Shown piece by piece: positions 20,262 through 31,057 of a stretch of 64,000 nucleotides of DNA. The notes under the pieces are model-generated. The model saw only the letters and a list, made by a program, of their open reading frames with translations. It ran no database searches and was not told the origin of the DNA. Origin of the DNA: Isoetes taiwanensis (lineage: Eukaryota; Streptophyta; Lycopodiopsida; Isoetales; Isoetaceae); the NCBI GenBank assembly GCA_021234155.1, contig JAJEKV010000014.1, forward strand, positions 7,457,563 through 7,521,562, given 5' to 3'. Made by a program: the position numbers and the translations under genes. The first letter of the stretch is position 1, and the number at the start of each line of letters is the position of its first letter.

Positions 20262-20475
20262 ATAGGGGATGATGCTGTAGCACGTCCTCTGCCAAGGGAT
20301 CGAACCTTGTAAGCCGTTCCGTCCCTGTGTGTGCATTGAAGTCTCCAAGCAACATGACTCTGCCAGACTGTTTGTACTGTCGTATATCATCATATAGATC
20401 AACATAAGATTCAAGCCAATCTATATCAGAGTGAGAAATACTTGCCCATAGTACAAAGCTTCTTGATTGATGCTT
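20262..20475 (-). mobile_element. LINE endonuclease fragment
   Basis: The minus-strand frame reads DWLESYVDLYDDIRQYKQ and then VMLLGDFNAHTGTERL, the hallmark GDFN block of the exonuclease-endonuclease-phosphatase domain of non-LTR retrotransposons. The frame stays open to the left end of the DNA transposon at 20480, which indicates that the DNA transposon inserted into this LINE. The rest of the LINE is not recognisable. Confidence 0.75.
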
Positions 20476-20479
20476 TACA

Positions 20480-20510
20480 GGGTGAAAGCGTGTAGCTGGG
20501 GGACAGTTTT
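20480..20510 (+). repeat. Left terminal inverted repeat
   Basis: About 31 bp beginning GGGTGAAAGCGTGTA, preceded by the TACA duplication. Its partner is 27527-27557. Confidence 0.85.
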
Positions 20511-20690
20511 GCGCTGGGCAAGCACCCCCTAAGCACCATTTACAACCTTTTTTTTGAATACTTTTTTATTTTAGGTTCCCCCGTCATGCCCTTCACGTTC
20601 TTTGTGCAGCAGGCCGCTTCTGCTGCCTGCGACCCTAGCTAAATCGATCAGTAGCTACATCGATCAGTAGCTAGTAAGACGTACTTCGAC

Positions 20691-22044
20691 ATGATTCACC
20701 CGATGGCTATGATTCCGGCATCTTTTGGAAACCCTAGTTGCATTTCTGTGGATCAAACAACTGCATTTTGGACGCCCGAAAAGGTAGACCCTAAAGCTGT
20801 CTTGTTTCCTTTGATCTTTTTTGCATTTTTTTGCCTTTATCCGGCTCATGCATGCTTCTTTTTGTAGGTCGAAATGAGGTTTGCAAGCACTATTGAGGAA
20901 TTTCAGGTTTACAGATTGCTTCCAAATGAAGGCAGAGATCCAGAAACTTTAACTTGGGCTGATTGCCCCACATCAGATTTTCTTAGTGTGTGGAATCGTG
21001 AAGTGAAAGACAATAAGATCAAGCTCCACCAGGTGAGGCCAGAATTTGCAGATGATTTGCATGATTTGGTACACAAGGTTTATCGAAAAGGCTTAAAAAT
21101 AAGGAAGCTAGGGGCGGTCTTTGCTAGAGCTTTTGCATGGCGGCATACTCCAATGGCACTTGCTCATCCTGCTAAATTTATAGTGAATTGGGCTAGATTT
21201 GCATGGAATAGAATGCGACTTTCATGAGAAATACCCAAAAAAAGCGATATGGAAGAAATAAATTTGAAGAATGTTGCTTTTCGCTATTTCATCTTTAGAG
21301 AGGCGAGACTTAAATGTCTGAATGATGCGCTTGCTTTATTAGAGCTTGAACTCAAAGAAAAGCAAACTGAATTGGTCGATTGTGAATGGAATTTTGCAAG
21401 GGTATGACCTTGCGGCTACATCAATTTCATTAGATATACGAGAAATTAAGAACGATCTACAAAGCTTGAAAGATATTTGCCCAGATGAAGATGCGACTTT
21501 GAAGCAAAAATCGATGAAGAATGTGCACTAGGTCTTTCCACGCTCACCATTTTGAAGAAAAAAAAGAGGCGGACATTGGCCCGGATATAGAAGCACGGAT
21601 AAGACTAAGTGCATTAATTACTTATAAGCGGGAAAAGCAAGATGATCTGAAAACCAAACTAGCAAACCTGCAACATTTGAGGTCTTCATTCCTTACCACC
21701 ACATTGATCAGGCCTTCTCCTGGAAATTGGACCGTTGTTGACGATACAAGTGGATGTGTAGTTTGTGGCATGGCATTTAGTATCAATTTTGCCATGCATG
21801 TACAGCTCCAATGTGGACACAAGTTCCACTTATGGTGCTTCCAGAAGTGCATGCAGAACTTGCAATGTAATGTTTGCAACCTAGAGCGCCAATGAGACTT
21901 GTATTGGTTTGGGTTCACGTAAATTTTGTACCTAACGTGGAGGATGAAGAAGATACTGAGACTGTGGCCACTAAAGGTACATGTAGTCATATTAACGATG
22001 AAGTTGTTGAAAATGACATTAAGGTCTTAGAGGATTACATATAG
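20691..22044 (+). pseudogene. Coiled-coil RING-H2 protein of the DNA transposon, copy 1 (error-laden)
   Basis: Same gene as 50566-51923. Exon 1 is 20691-20783 and exon 2 starts at 20868 after a GT-AG intron. Compared with copy 2, frameshifts occur where copy 2 has CAG or CTG (for example CGA for CAG near 21083, GCG for CTG near 21240). The RING part is readable here without a break: CVVCGMAF, LQCGHKFHLWC, CNVC. The frameshifts are probably sequencing errors, so the underlying gene may be intact. Confidence 0.6.
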
Positions 22045-22420
22045 ATTTGGTTTCAAATGGTTCTAATGTAATTTTTTTTTTTTTTTGTTAAGTGCCAAAT
22101 ATGCCATGTGGTCACTTTGAACATGCCTCAGGCGCTAGGACATGCCAACAGGGTAAGAATGCCATGTGGCGCGCCTCAATCATGCCACGTGGCTAGAAAA
22201 TGACATTAAGGTCTTAGAGGATTACATATAAATTTGACCACATGGTTGATTTGGTTTCAAATGGTTCTAATGTAATTTTTTTTTTGTTAAGTGCCAAATA
22301 TGCCATGTGGTCACTTTGAACATGCCTCCAGCGCTAGGACATGCCAACAGGGTAAGAATGCCATGTGGCACGCCTCAATCATGCCACGTGGCTAGAAAAT
22401 GACATTAAGGTCTTAGAAGC
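22009..22420 (+). repeat. Tandem duplication at the 3' end of the RING gene
   Basis: A unit of roughly 190-200 bp, starting at the last codons (AAAATGACATTAAGGTCTTA), occurs twice, followed by a partial third start at about 22395. It contains the stop codon, a T-run and the short repeated motif GCCAxxTGGC/GCCACGTGGC. Present in copy 2 at 51889-52290. Confidence 0.8.
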
Positions 22421-23550
22421 TATTTTTGTTCTACAAGCCCTACAAGGTAATTGCATGGATGAAAAGGATGTCTCTTAAACAGGACATTGTTTTCTACAAA
22501 CTCGTGACCCTTTAACAGCAACAAATCGCTTACCGAACACACTTCCCCTGAATCTCAGCAACATGGTACCTATTCCCAAAGACCACCGTTAAAAAGGCCT
22601 GCACTACTGTAGTATTGCCAAATGTACAAATATGATAGATATTACATATACAGACTACTGCGTAGACACAAGATTTTCGACTATCTACAGTGAGACCCAA
22701 TGACCATAGGTGCTGCATAAGAAGTATCATTTGGATACAATTGCAACAAATGATCTCTACCAGGCTTTTCCTTTGCCTTCGCCTCATGATCTGCTTTCGT
22801 GCTAATTTTACATTTTAACATTTAGGATCAATGAGAGGAGCAATGGCTGTTCCTTTAATAAAATGATATGTTCTGAGAATAAATAATGGCACCTGTACAA
22901 GTACATGTACATGCATGTAGTCTAACACTCCCCCTAAAACAATCTATGGCACATTCATGTTCAGGTCATTCTGGCATTTAAAGATCATCCAGGGCTAATA
23001 TCATGTCCTCATGGCCACAATGCCACCATCGATGATGCACTTCGACTGCAGATATAATTTTCAGCAACCTATTCAATGTAACATTTGCACCTCTAAAAAT
23101 ATATGACTTCATTCCAACTGCCTTCTTCTTCCCAACCTTCTTCTTTCCAAGCTGCCTTTTTTTCTACAAATTAAATTTGATCTATGGCTTTGGCACGAGC
23201 TTTTAAACTGGATATATAATGACCATTAACATGGTCTGAGTGCACAACCAATGACCATTTGCTTTGCATAAGAAGTATTATCATTTGGATACAATTGCAA
23301 CAAAATGACCGAACTGTTCCTTTAATAAAATGATATATTCTGAGAATAAATAGGTGAGACTCGTACAAAGTACATGTACATGCATGTACATGTCACACAT
23401 ATAGAATCAATAGTCTAACACTCCTCCTAAAACAATCAGGTGGCACATTTTCATGTTCGGGTCATTCTCATTTAATAAAACTTTTTTTGTGAAACAAGAT
23501 ACACGCCAACTTCACGTGAAACAATCATGCATTTGCACCGCCAAAATAAT
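22421..23550. other. Repeat-rich, non-coding centre of the DNA transposon
   Basis: Between the convergent genes. A ~590-bp-spaced repeat pair (22720-23000 and 23230-23470) shares TTTGGATACAATTGCAACAA and CTGTTCCTTTAATAAAATG. A 22-bp perfect palindrome of ACATGTACATGC type lies at 23372-23393. I see no gene. Confidence 0.6.
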
Positions 23551-23559
23551 ATGAATGAA

Positions 23560-26500
23560 TTACAAAGAAATTGAAAAGCCGAAATCACAACCACGATCAC
23601 TACAAACCTGAACTACTTTTGGATTTGGAATTCCTTGCAACTGTCTTAGACTTCTTCCCAACTGCCTTCTTCTTCCCAACCTTCTTCTTTCCAACTACCT
23701 TTTTTCTAGCTACTACCTTCTTATACGGCATTTAGAATGTCCTCTCTTCTTTCAAGTGTCTTCTTTCTTGTCTTGGGCGCCAAGGGCTAATGTCTCGAGA
23801 ATCGGTGGTGGCAAGGAATCCATGATATGCTCATGTCTTTGCTAGAGGTAAATGGTACACATTATCTTCACCTAAAACCAAGTAACTCTCGTTTGCAGAT
23901 ATTACGAGATGTGAATAGCAATTCACATCTGGCATATGGCTTAACAGCTCGTATCTACCTTCGCCAATATACTTGTAGAACTTGCCGGTTAGAATGACCT
24001 CTTGTCTACTGAATTTTGATCCCCACTGATCCTTGAATGCTATTTCTACCATGTGCTTGGGTTCTGTGCATTTTACAATCCAGAAATCAACATTCTCTGC
24101 ATTGTTGGCTTCTGCATTAATGACAAAATTGTCTCCAACTTGTACAAGTTCTGCTTTCCACTGGTTATCTCCTTCATATTGCACATGAGTGACTGGTGTA
24201 TCCTCCTGCATTATCTCAGGCTTCAATTCAGAATATGTATAACGTTTCAATCTCTTTACGTGCTTGCACCTATTCCATAATCCCATCCAGCAACTAGTAC
24301 AAAAGCAAGATAGAGGTCTGTGGGCCACCATGGTAGGTCTGTTTTGGCAGATTGGCCTGATGGTATGAATGTTTTTTGTGCCCTTCAAGGTGTCACAGTC
24401 ATATGTCAATTCCCTGCACACCTCACCTAACTTTATGAGCCAAAATACCCTGTGCAGGACATTGATCACAATTAGTAAAACGCACACACATACAAGCATG
24501 TTTGTGAAGTCCTAGAATTTGATCATACCTACTGATTAAAGTGTCTTTGACACCTCTTTTCACTTGGAAATACCAAATCAAGAATTGTACAACATCCTCC
24601 GCATTCCTTAGAGGCGTGCCGTCCCTCTTTAACATTTCACTTGTAAGTATCCTCTTTTATGGCACCGGCAAAGTCATGCTCTCCTGCCATGGCAAGATGC
24701 AAAAGAAATTCCACGAAATCTTTATTGCATTAGATTGATAAAATCTTCCTAAGTGATAGAAGGCTCACGGAGGACTTGAATTGCTTGACTGCGCAACCAT
24801 CGGACCAAAATACATGATTTGAATAGCATATACCTTTTTCCTTCAAGTAGTTGGCATGCTTCCGAGGCGGTGTTGTGCGAATAAGCTATCATGCTTTTCG
24901 ATCATCATCGATATGTAGAAGTGGGTCTCTTTCACCAACTTCGATCGCCAATTAGAAGGTTTGGAGTCTCGACTTTCTTGGCATGTCGTAAGTAATGTGC
25001 ACTAGTATAGAACATTGATCATTCCTCCAATGCATTGTATGCGGATTTCTGCTGAATTTTGAGCGTATAGTTTTCCATAAAGTCTATAACGGATACAACG
25101 GTATCCTTTGGGAATGTTTGCAAACATTCCTTAAACTTTGAAATACTTTTGCCACCTTGCCGTATAGTTATGGGGAATGAATTGTTTGATAATTTGCATC
25201 GGCATGCTCCATAAATTCATGTAATGATGTGCTCTTGTAAGCCAACTTCATAACATCCTTCGTGGTGACTCTTGGCTTCCCCTTTGCTTGTATCCTTTAC
25301 ATAGGTTTTACATTTATGCGCAATATAAGAGCAAATTTGATGTCAGCATATTACCTTGGAAAAGCAACATTTACTCTTATTTATCCTAAACTTATCCCTG
25401 GCCATAATTTACTTGCCTACCCTATATGCATGTCTTATCCCTATGCAGGCCATAATTTACTTGGCTACCCGGTATGCATGTCTTATCCCTATCTGTGTAG
25501 CAACACTTACGGCGACAACCCCTATCAATACTTAAGCACATGCAACACTTACGTGACAACCCCATCAATACTTAGGCACATGCAACCTTATAAGATCAAA
25601 TAACCTACGATTTAACTAGCTAAAGATAAACCACCACAAGATAAATTAAACCACCACAAGATAAATTAGCTAAATTTAAACCACCACAAGATAAATTAAA
25701 TCATCTCTTCATGGCTAATCTAAACCATATCAAATAAAAGTCATAATCAAATTAAGGTAATCAATGCATGCAACTAATGGAATGCTAACCTTCTCGAAGT
25801 TCTTCCAATCAAGCTTAATTGACTTTGCTTCTCTTTGGGACATCTTTGGAATGATTTCGGACCACAAGCATTGCAGTCCATGGTCAAACAAGTAGACTTA
25901 TACCAATCTGCGGTTTCATCCTTAGGACACACCATAGTTTTCCACATTTCACTTACACTATTGAAAGTATGATTGCTTCATTTGCACATATTGGGCTGGA
26001 CCACGGACATTACATTTGCATGTACACTGGAACCATGGGTGTTAGAATCTTGTCTTAGCTTGTTGATTGCCTGCCTAACAAATTCCATTCTCATGTGGTA
26101 TATGCAGCAACATGTTTCCCTCTCTTTAAGCCTTTTCACAAACTTGGGCTTCAAAGTCTCAAACAACACGAGACCTATTTTCATCTACGGATATTGATGC
26201 TTAAATTTCTTATAAAATGTGACCTGAAATGTAATAAACAATATAAGAATGAGAGAAGCTTTTTATTGTGAAAACAAGGAAGCAATTACATACCTGACTC
26301 TCTTCCAAGTAATGAAGTGGCTGCGGGTTATCCGACTTAGCAATCTTATCACCGTTATTATTCCTTCTCAATTTCATAAACCTGCCTTTTATTTTGAATG
26401 AGACCCTAGTTTGAAATCCAAAAGTTGTATACCTTTTCGCGATCTTCATCCGATAGCCGTCGGATCTGCATTTCCTTTTGAACATAGACCACGGGCCTCC

Positions 26501-27252
26501 AAATTGATAAACTTTCTCTGTCCAATCGCGGCATACTTTGCCTTTCTCCTCATGTTCAAAACCTTTGCAACATTTGTCGGTTGGTAGATCCATTAACGAC
26601 CATCATCAAGGTGGATGCCGGTGCTTGATTGATGTCACGTGTCCTAGCACGTTTACTAGCTTGAAGAGTCTCCTTCATATTCTCAACAACATGTTGATAT
26701 ACTTGTAATTTCCTGTTTCCAATGATCCCAAACTCATGTAGGTGTTCGGCTGCTCTGGATATGATTTCTTTTCTATCAGCAGGATGTATCTTCAGGCATA
26801 CATTGTTGATGTGATCTACAATGTTTTAGCATGCTTTTGTTTTACGCCTAGTGGTCGATTTTGTCCTTGGTCTTATGCTTCTCTTTGCTTCTCTGGGTAA
26901 CTTTTCAAATTCCCTCTTCCTCTTTCTACGCAACTTTTCTTTTAGCGGATAAAATCCTTACGCATGCGATATTAGGAGAAATGCAATTGCAAACTTTCTT
27001 GCACTCAACCAAGCATACCTCAGGATTTCCAGGAACCTTCTCATCAGAAATTGGAGATAAGACCACCTCAGACACTGCATTGATGGAATTTCGAAATTGC
27101 ATGCCATTGCAACAATCTTCCTCTTCCTCCACGTTAAAATTTGGAATTCTATCTTGGATGTCAATTCCCAAGCTGGAAGCAAGTTGTTACGGATCACGGC
27201 CTCCAAATCGAGATGCAAATTCAAAGAAGACATAGCTTGCAACCAGATCCAT
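23560..27252 (-). pseudogene. DDE-like transposase gene, copy 1 (multi-exon, error-laden)
   Basis: Same gene as 53480-57147, start ATG at 27252. Blocks in order on the minus strand: Cys-rich N-terminus (EEEEDCCNGMQFRNS, KVCNCISPN), helix-turn-helix region, CCCIYHMRMEFVRQAI (about 26080-26125), VIDFMENYTLKIQ (about 25053-25091), MHWRNDQCSILVHITYD (about 24985-25036), SDG block (about 24790-24806), a C-terminal Cys block RPLSCFCTSCWMGLWNRC (about 24260-24320), a BAH-like segment ending GEDNVYHLPL and a Lys-rich tail. The ORF 24499-23831 covers the C-terminal part intact. Frameshifts elsewhere sit mostly at CAG/CTG sites. Confidence 0.65.
25627..25700 (+). repeat. Short tandem repeat in a transposase intron
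   Basis: The unit AACCACCACAAGATAAATTA occurs three times, with a spacer before the third. Upstream (25385-25590) are duplicated blocks containing GGCCATAATTTACTTG and GCAACACTTACG. The region is likely an intron of the transposase gene. Confidence 0.75.
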
Positions 27253-27526
27253 ACAATTCACGAAATGAAAAAATGAAAAACCAAGAATTGTCCATTTGAA
27301 GGAGGCGGTAGGTCAGGGTGAGGGCCCGGGAGAACTAGCCATCACGAAGTTGGATCGATGACATGGCCAACTAACTTCCCCTAAATTGGAGAGGATTTGA
27401 AGCTCTCTCTCCTGCGGGCTTTCCATGAGAAATATGACAAAGCCGCGTCAAACCCTAGTTCTTGAAGGGCGAGAAAATTTTCATGGAAAGTACTAAGCAC
27501 CCCAAAGCACCAAATGTATTGGACAT

Positions 27527-27557
27527 AAAAAGTGTCCCAATGTACACGCTTTCACCC
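27527..27557 (-). repeat. Right terminal inverted repeat
   Basis: The reverse complement begins GGGTGAAAGCGTGTA. The following bases differ from the left end at a CAG/CTG-like site that copy 2 preserves. Followed by the TACA duplication. Confidence 0.85.
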
Positions 27558-27561
27558 TACA

Positions 27562-28714
27562 TTCTAAACCAAAAAAAAAAAAAAATAATGCCGCTTAGAA
27601 TCCAAAGATGAAGAAGGTCCGGCGCTTCCAAATTTTTAAGTAGCATTCTTTATAGAAGATCGACCCCATGGAAATGTTTAGTATGCTTGGTAATCCGACC
27701 ATGTTTATTATAACCTTTGAAGGATCCTTGTACACTATAAGATGCTACGCAACTTCATTTTGCATTTTCAATAACAAAGGTTAGATATCTTGAGATCCGG
27801 AGTTCAACCTCTCGGGATCTATTGACATCAAAGTGTTTCAATGTACAAGGATTTCACATCGATGTTGTATTTATTAAAATTGTGGTGGTAAGGCAACTAT
27901 ATTGCGGCTTGCATCCTCTCTTATTTTAGGTTCACAAGATCATTCAAGCAAGGCAAAAATGAGAACAACTTTTTATGTTTGGGAAGTAGCTCTCTTCAAC
28001 GACACAAGGGCAATTCATAGTCCGGGGCACCTTGTTTTTTTTTCCTTTTCTTTTTAATGCCATTGAGGTAGTTCGACAATGTACCTATAGTCATTTGTCT
28101 TGAATAAAAACCTATTTATCACCGGTTTGTATACGTAACTTACGAATCTGGCACGAGAATGCTTGGCCCTTAACAATAGAAACTAAAATAGCTTGGGGTG
28201 CCAAGTATGAGATAAAGAGAATCTTTGGTTATTAATGATAGAATTTCTGAACAACTTGGTGCGTTATTCCTCTTAAAGGAAATGTAAAGGTGGTTAATGA
28301 GTCGCGAGGGAAATCCAGCAAGAAATGTTTCTTTGGCATACGTATTGTTGTTACATAGATATCACTCTTGCGTACATCAAATCGAAGATTTGTTGTTGTG
28401 AGATCAAACATATAACTTGGTTAATTTTTTCATTCATTATTTTTCCTCAAATAAACGAGTCAGAATGGTTTGATAGAATCATGACAATATGCATACTAGG
28501 GTTCCAACTTAGTGCTTAAGAGCTTCATCCCATGTCAATGGATGTGCTTATAATCTTTTCTAGAACTTCAAAAATAACTACCAAGATGCAATACTATTGA
28601 TGGATGCTATAAAAGTCTTATGGTGCATGATGGTGCTATAAGAGTCTTAAAAACTGCACCAAGATGTAAAGCGATTTAGTTCATATAACACCATCTAGAC
28701 AAAAATGCTTTGGC
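27562..28714. other. Right flank of the DNA transposon to the duplication junction
   Basis: AT-rich sequence without a recognised gene. Short open stretches exist on both strands but none resembles a known family. If the DNA transposon interrupted a LINE, upstream LINE sequence would be expected here; I cannot recognise it. Confidence 0.45.
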
Positions 28715-29874
28715 GTTACGTATTGCTAGCCTTTTCCTTATCTTTTACCTTCTCTTATATCTCACTTTGTAAGCTTTCAATCTGGGATCCCTCAGCTGAC
28801 TTGTGGTATTGGTAAAATCTTCTTACTAGACCCCTCATTACGCTTTTGTTTCTCAGCAATCCTCTTAAATTTGGCTTGATTCAAGTCACCCCTTCTTCCT
28901 TTCAGCATGTGCTGCAGGATCTACCCACACGGGTATGACCTCCTAATTCTAGAGCTGAGAACGCGCTACCATTTTGAGCAGTCAGGTTTAAATAGCATGC
29001 AACAATGCCCCCTCACCAAGGCAGTTCTATATGATGTTTCATACCTATTTTTGGCTGTCATTGGGTTCTTAGTCCTTCTTTGTCATATCCTTGTTCTTCT
29101 CTGCCCGATTAAGCTCGTCTACACATGCGTCTCTTGGTTCGAAGTTTCTTCATGCCCTAAAGCTTATTTCCGGCATCCGGTTTGCCCCTAAAATTTTACT
29201 GACATCTTCGAAATATTAAGTAATGGTTTTATTTAGTAATCAAGCGGATCAATAATAATACCTTTTGTATAAGCCATTATCTTCAACAACCTTTTTCTTC
29301 ATTATAAATCCATCCTTTTGCTTAACATTATAACTATGCATCAAGTTCTAATGTAGGCCACTTTTAAATACCCATGGTCTACTTGACAACCTCTCTTCAT
29401 CATATGCATCTACACTTATTTTCAATTAAAAAGCTGGGAATTCAATATTGATATTATTGCCAAATGGCTATAGGGGAATTCCCAATAAGGCTGTCTGAGA
29501 AATTTCAAACTTTTCGGTTACTATTCCAAAGTGGCCTTGGCCTTTAGCGAGAGTTCTTTTGTGAATCTTCTACCATATTAATTTCAGCACATTCATCATC
29601 CCCGAAGGTGATTTCCCTTTGCTACAAAGTTTTTCCTTTGCTTTGTATTTCGGTCGCATCCACTTGAATTCCCCATGCTTTTCTAGGATCGTTAGTTATC
29701 CTTGGTGGCCGGCTTAAAGGGGTTTTCACATTTTACAATCTTGGTCTGCATTTGTAACGAGAATACCTTTTTGTCCCGCGTAAGGAGGCCTTGTAACAGG
29801 ACCACTGAGTTTTCGGGAAATAATGAGAGGTTTGAAATGGCCGAGGTTTAAGCCCTTTATCACGGGGTCTTAGT
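28715..29874 (-). pseudogene. Duplication spacer: continuation of the left-edge gene
   Basis: Lies between the two 30-kb copies and has no partner inside the window. The minus-strand frame of the left-edge protein runs from the second copy straight through 29875 (LLRPRDKGLKPRPFQ) into this stretch. Further open pieces in shifting frames follow (QGHFGIVTEKFEISQTALLG; RRGDLNQAKFKRIAEKQKRN), ending near TGA at about 28790. The frame changes look like uncorrected indels. This supports the spacer being the sequence that normally lies left of base 1. Confidence 0.5.
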
Positions 29875-31057
29875 AAGCTTAAAGTCATTTCAACATCACT
29901 TTCTGAAAACCTCTAGATAGGAAATATATCTTTAGCAATTGGTGGTCTTAGTCATTTTTAGCATTTTGGTCAAAGACACCATTTTCATCATTAGTGAGGT
30001 CTGCGGCATAATTGTTTCCATTTGGTTGATCATGGACCAAACCACAGGTGATCAAACCAAATTCGTTGCATTTAGCGTGCTTCTTCTTTTTCTTCTTGTT
30101 GTACTTATTCTTTATCACATGCATGTGAAGTAAGGACAATAGGATCTCCAGAACCCTTTTGAGATATAAGTCATCCCTCATATTAGGAAAAACCATGTGT
30201 CCTTTTTGTAAAATCTTGTATTACTCCTCCCTTAAGGCATGTTTGCTCAAAAATCCATCTTGAATGGGAACTCTTGATAAATTACATTGAAGGTTTTCGG
30301 CTTAATGGCAATGAGACTTAGCATTGTTGATCTCTTTTTTAGTGATCCACCAAAGCAATCCGGTTTCTACATCCAATTGGTTGCAAGTGCGAGAGTGCAG
30401 CTTTTTCAGTTATTGCTCATACATACGGCTGACATAGGCTTCTCTTGTTATTCAATGATGGCGGGATATGAGGTTGAGTTAGCTAAGGTGAGATTTGGGA
30501 CATCCTCTTCTCATGATTATTGCCATATACCTTGATTTCCCTCACTTTGTGGGAAGTCCTCTTCAATCAGAACCATTTCCGGAAAAAGACTATCACAGTG
30601 TATCCTCTTTTTTTTATGGGAATGGCAATCTTCTTCCTTTGTCTTTATCAAAGGTAAGAGAGTCTGATTTTATTTCCATCTTCCAATGCAGTAAGGCCAA
30701 TCACAAAATTCTTTGCACGAATGTCCTCAAGACCGTTCGTCATCTGGTATAGTCTTAGATTTCCTGATACACATTTGTAATAAATGCTTCTACATTTTGT
30801 AAGAATTCAAAAATTCACTTTTTTCATGGATTGATATACCTTGAACCACCGTTAAAAGCCAAGGCAAGCCCCTCTTTGGAGATATTTTCTTGTCACATAA
30901 GTTGAACTCCTTGAGCGTAATAAAGGAATGTATCTCCTTGTTTCGAATCTTGACCCAAAATGATGCAGAATTTTGCATAGTTTGAAGCGATCAATATTGC
31001 ACTTGTGATAGTCAAATGCCAGCGACTCCTTGATCCTTGATTATTTTCCTCATTCAT
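29875..31057 (-). pseudogene. Second copy of the unrecognised left-edge gene, frameshifted
   Basis: Homologous to 1-1169 from the start codon (31057) onward, but interrupted by many small indels. Because copy 1 is completely open, these breaks are probably sequence errors. Confidence 0.7.

Larger units (their letters stand above)
20480..27557. mobile_element. Two-gene DNA transposon with TIRs and 4-bp TSD, copy 1
   Basis: Left end GGGTGAAAGCGTGTAGCTGG; the right end, read in reverse, is GGGTGAAAGCGTGTA followed by a slightly altered continuation. In the cleaner duplicate (50355-57449) the inverted repeats match 29 of 31 bases. The flanks are TACA on both sides (20476-20479 and 27558-27561). 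It contains a plus gene (RING-H2 protein) and a minus gene (DDE-like transposase), convergent, with repeat-rich DNA between. A 4-bp duplication is seen in Sola and Kolobok superfamilies, among others; I cannot assign it. Many frames here are disturbed at CAG/CTG sites compared with copy 2. Confidence 0.85.

Noticed and set aside
25385..25700. CRISPR-like array of short repeats
   Set aside because: The repeats are few, irregularly spaced and inside a plant transposon intron; there are no unique spacers of constant length.
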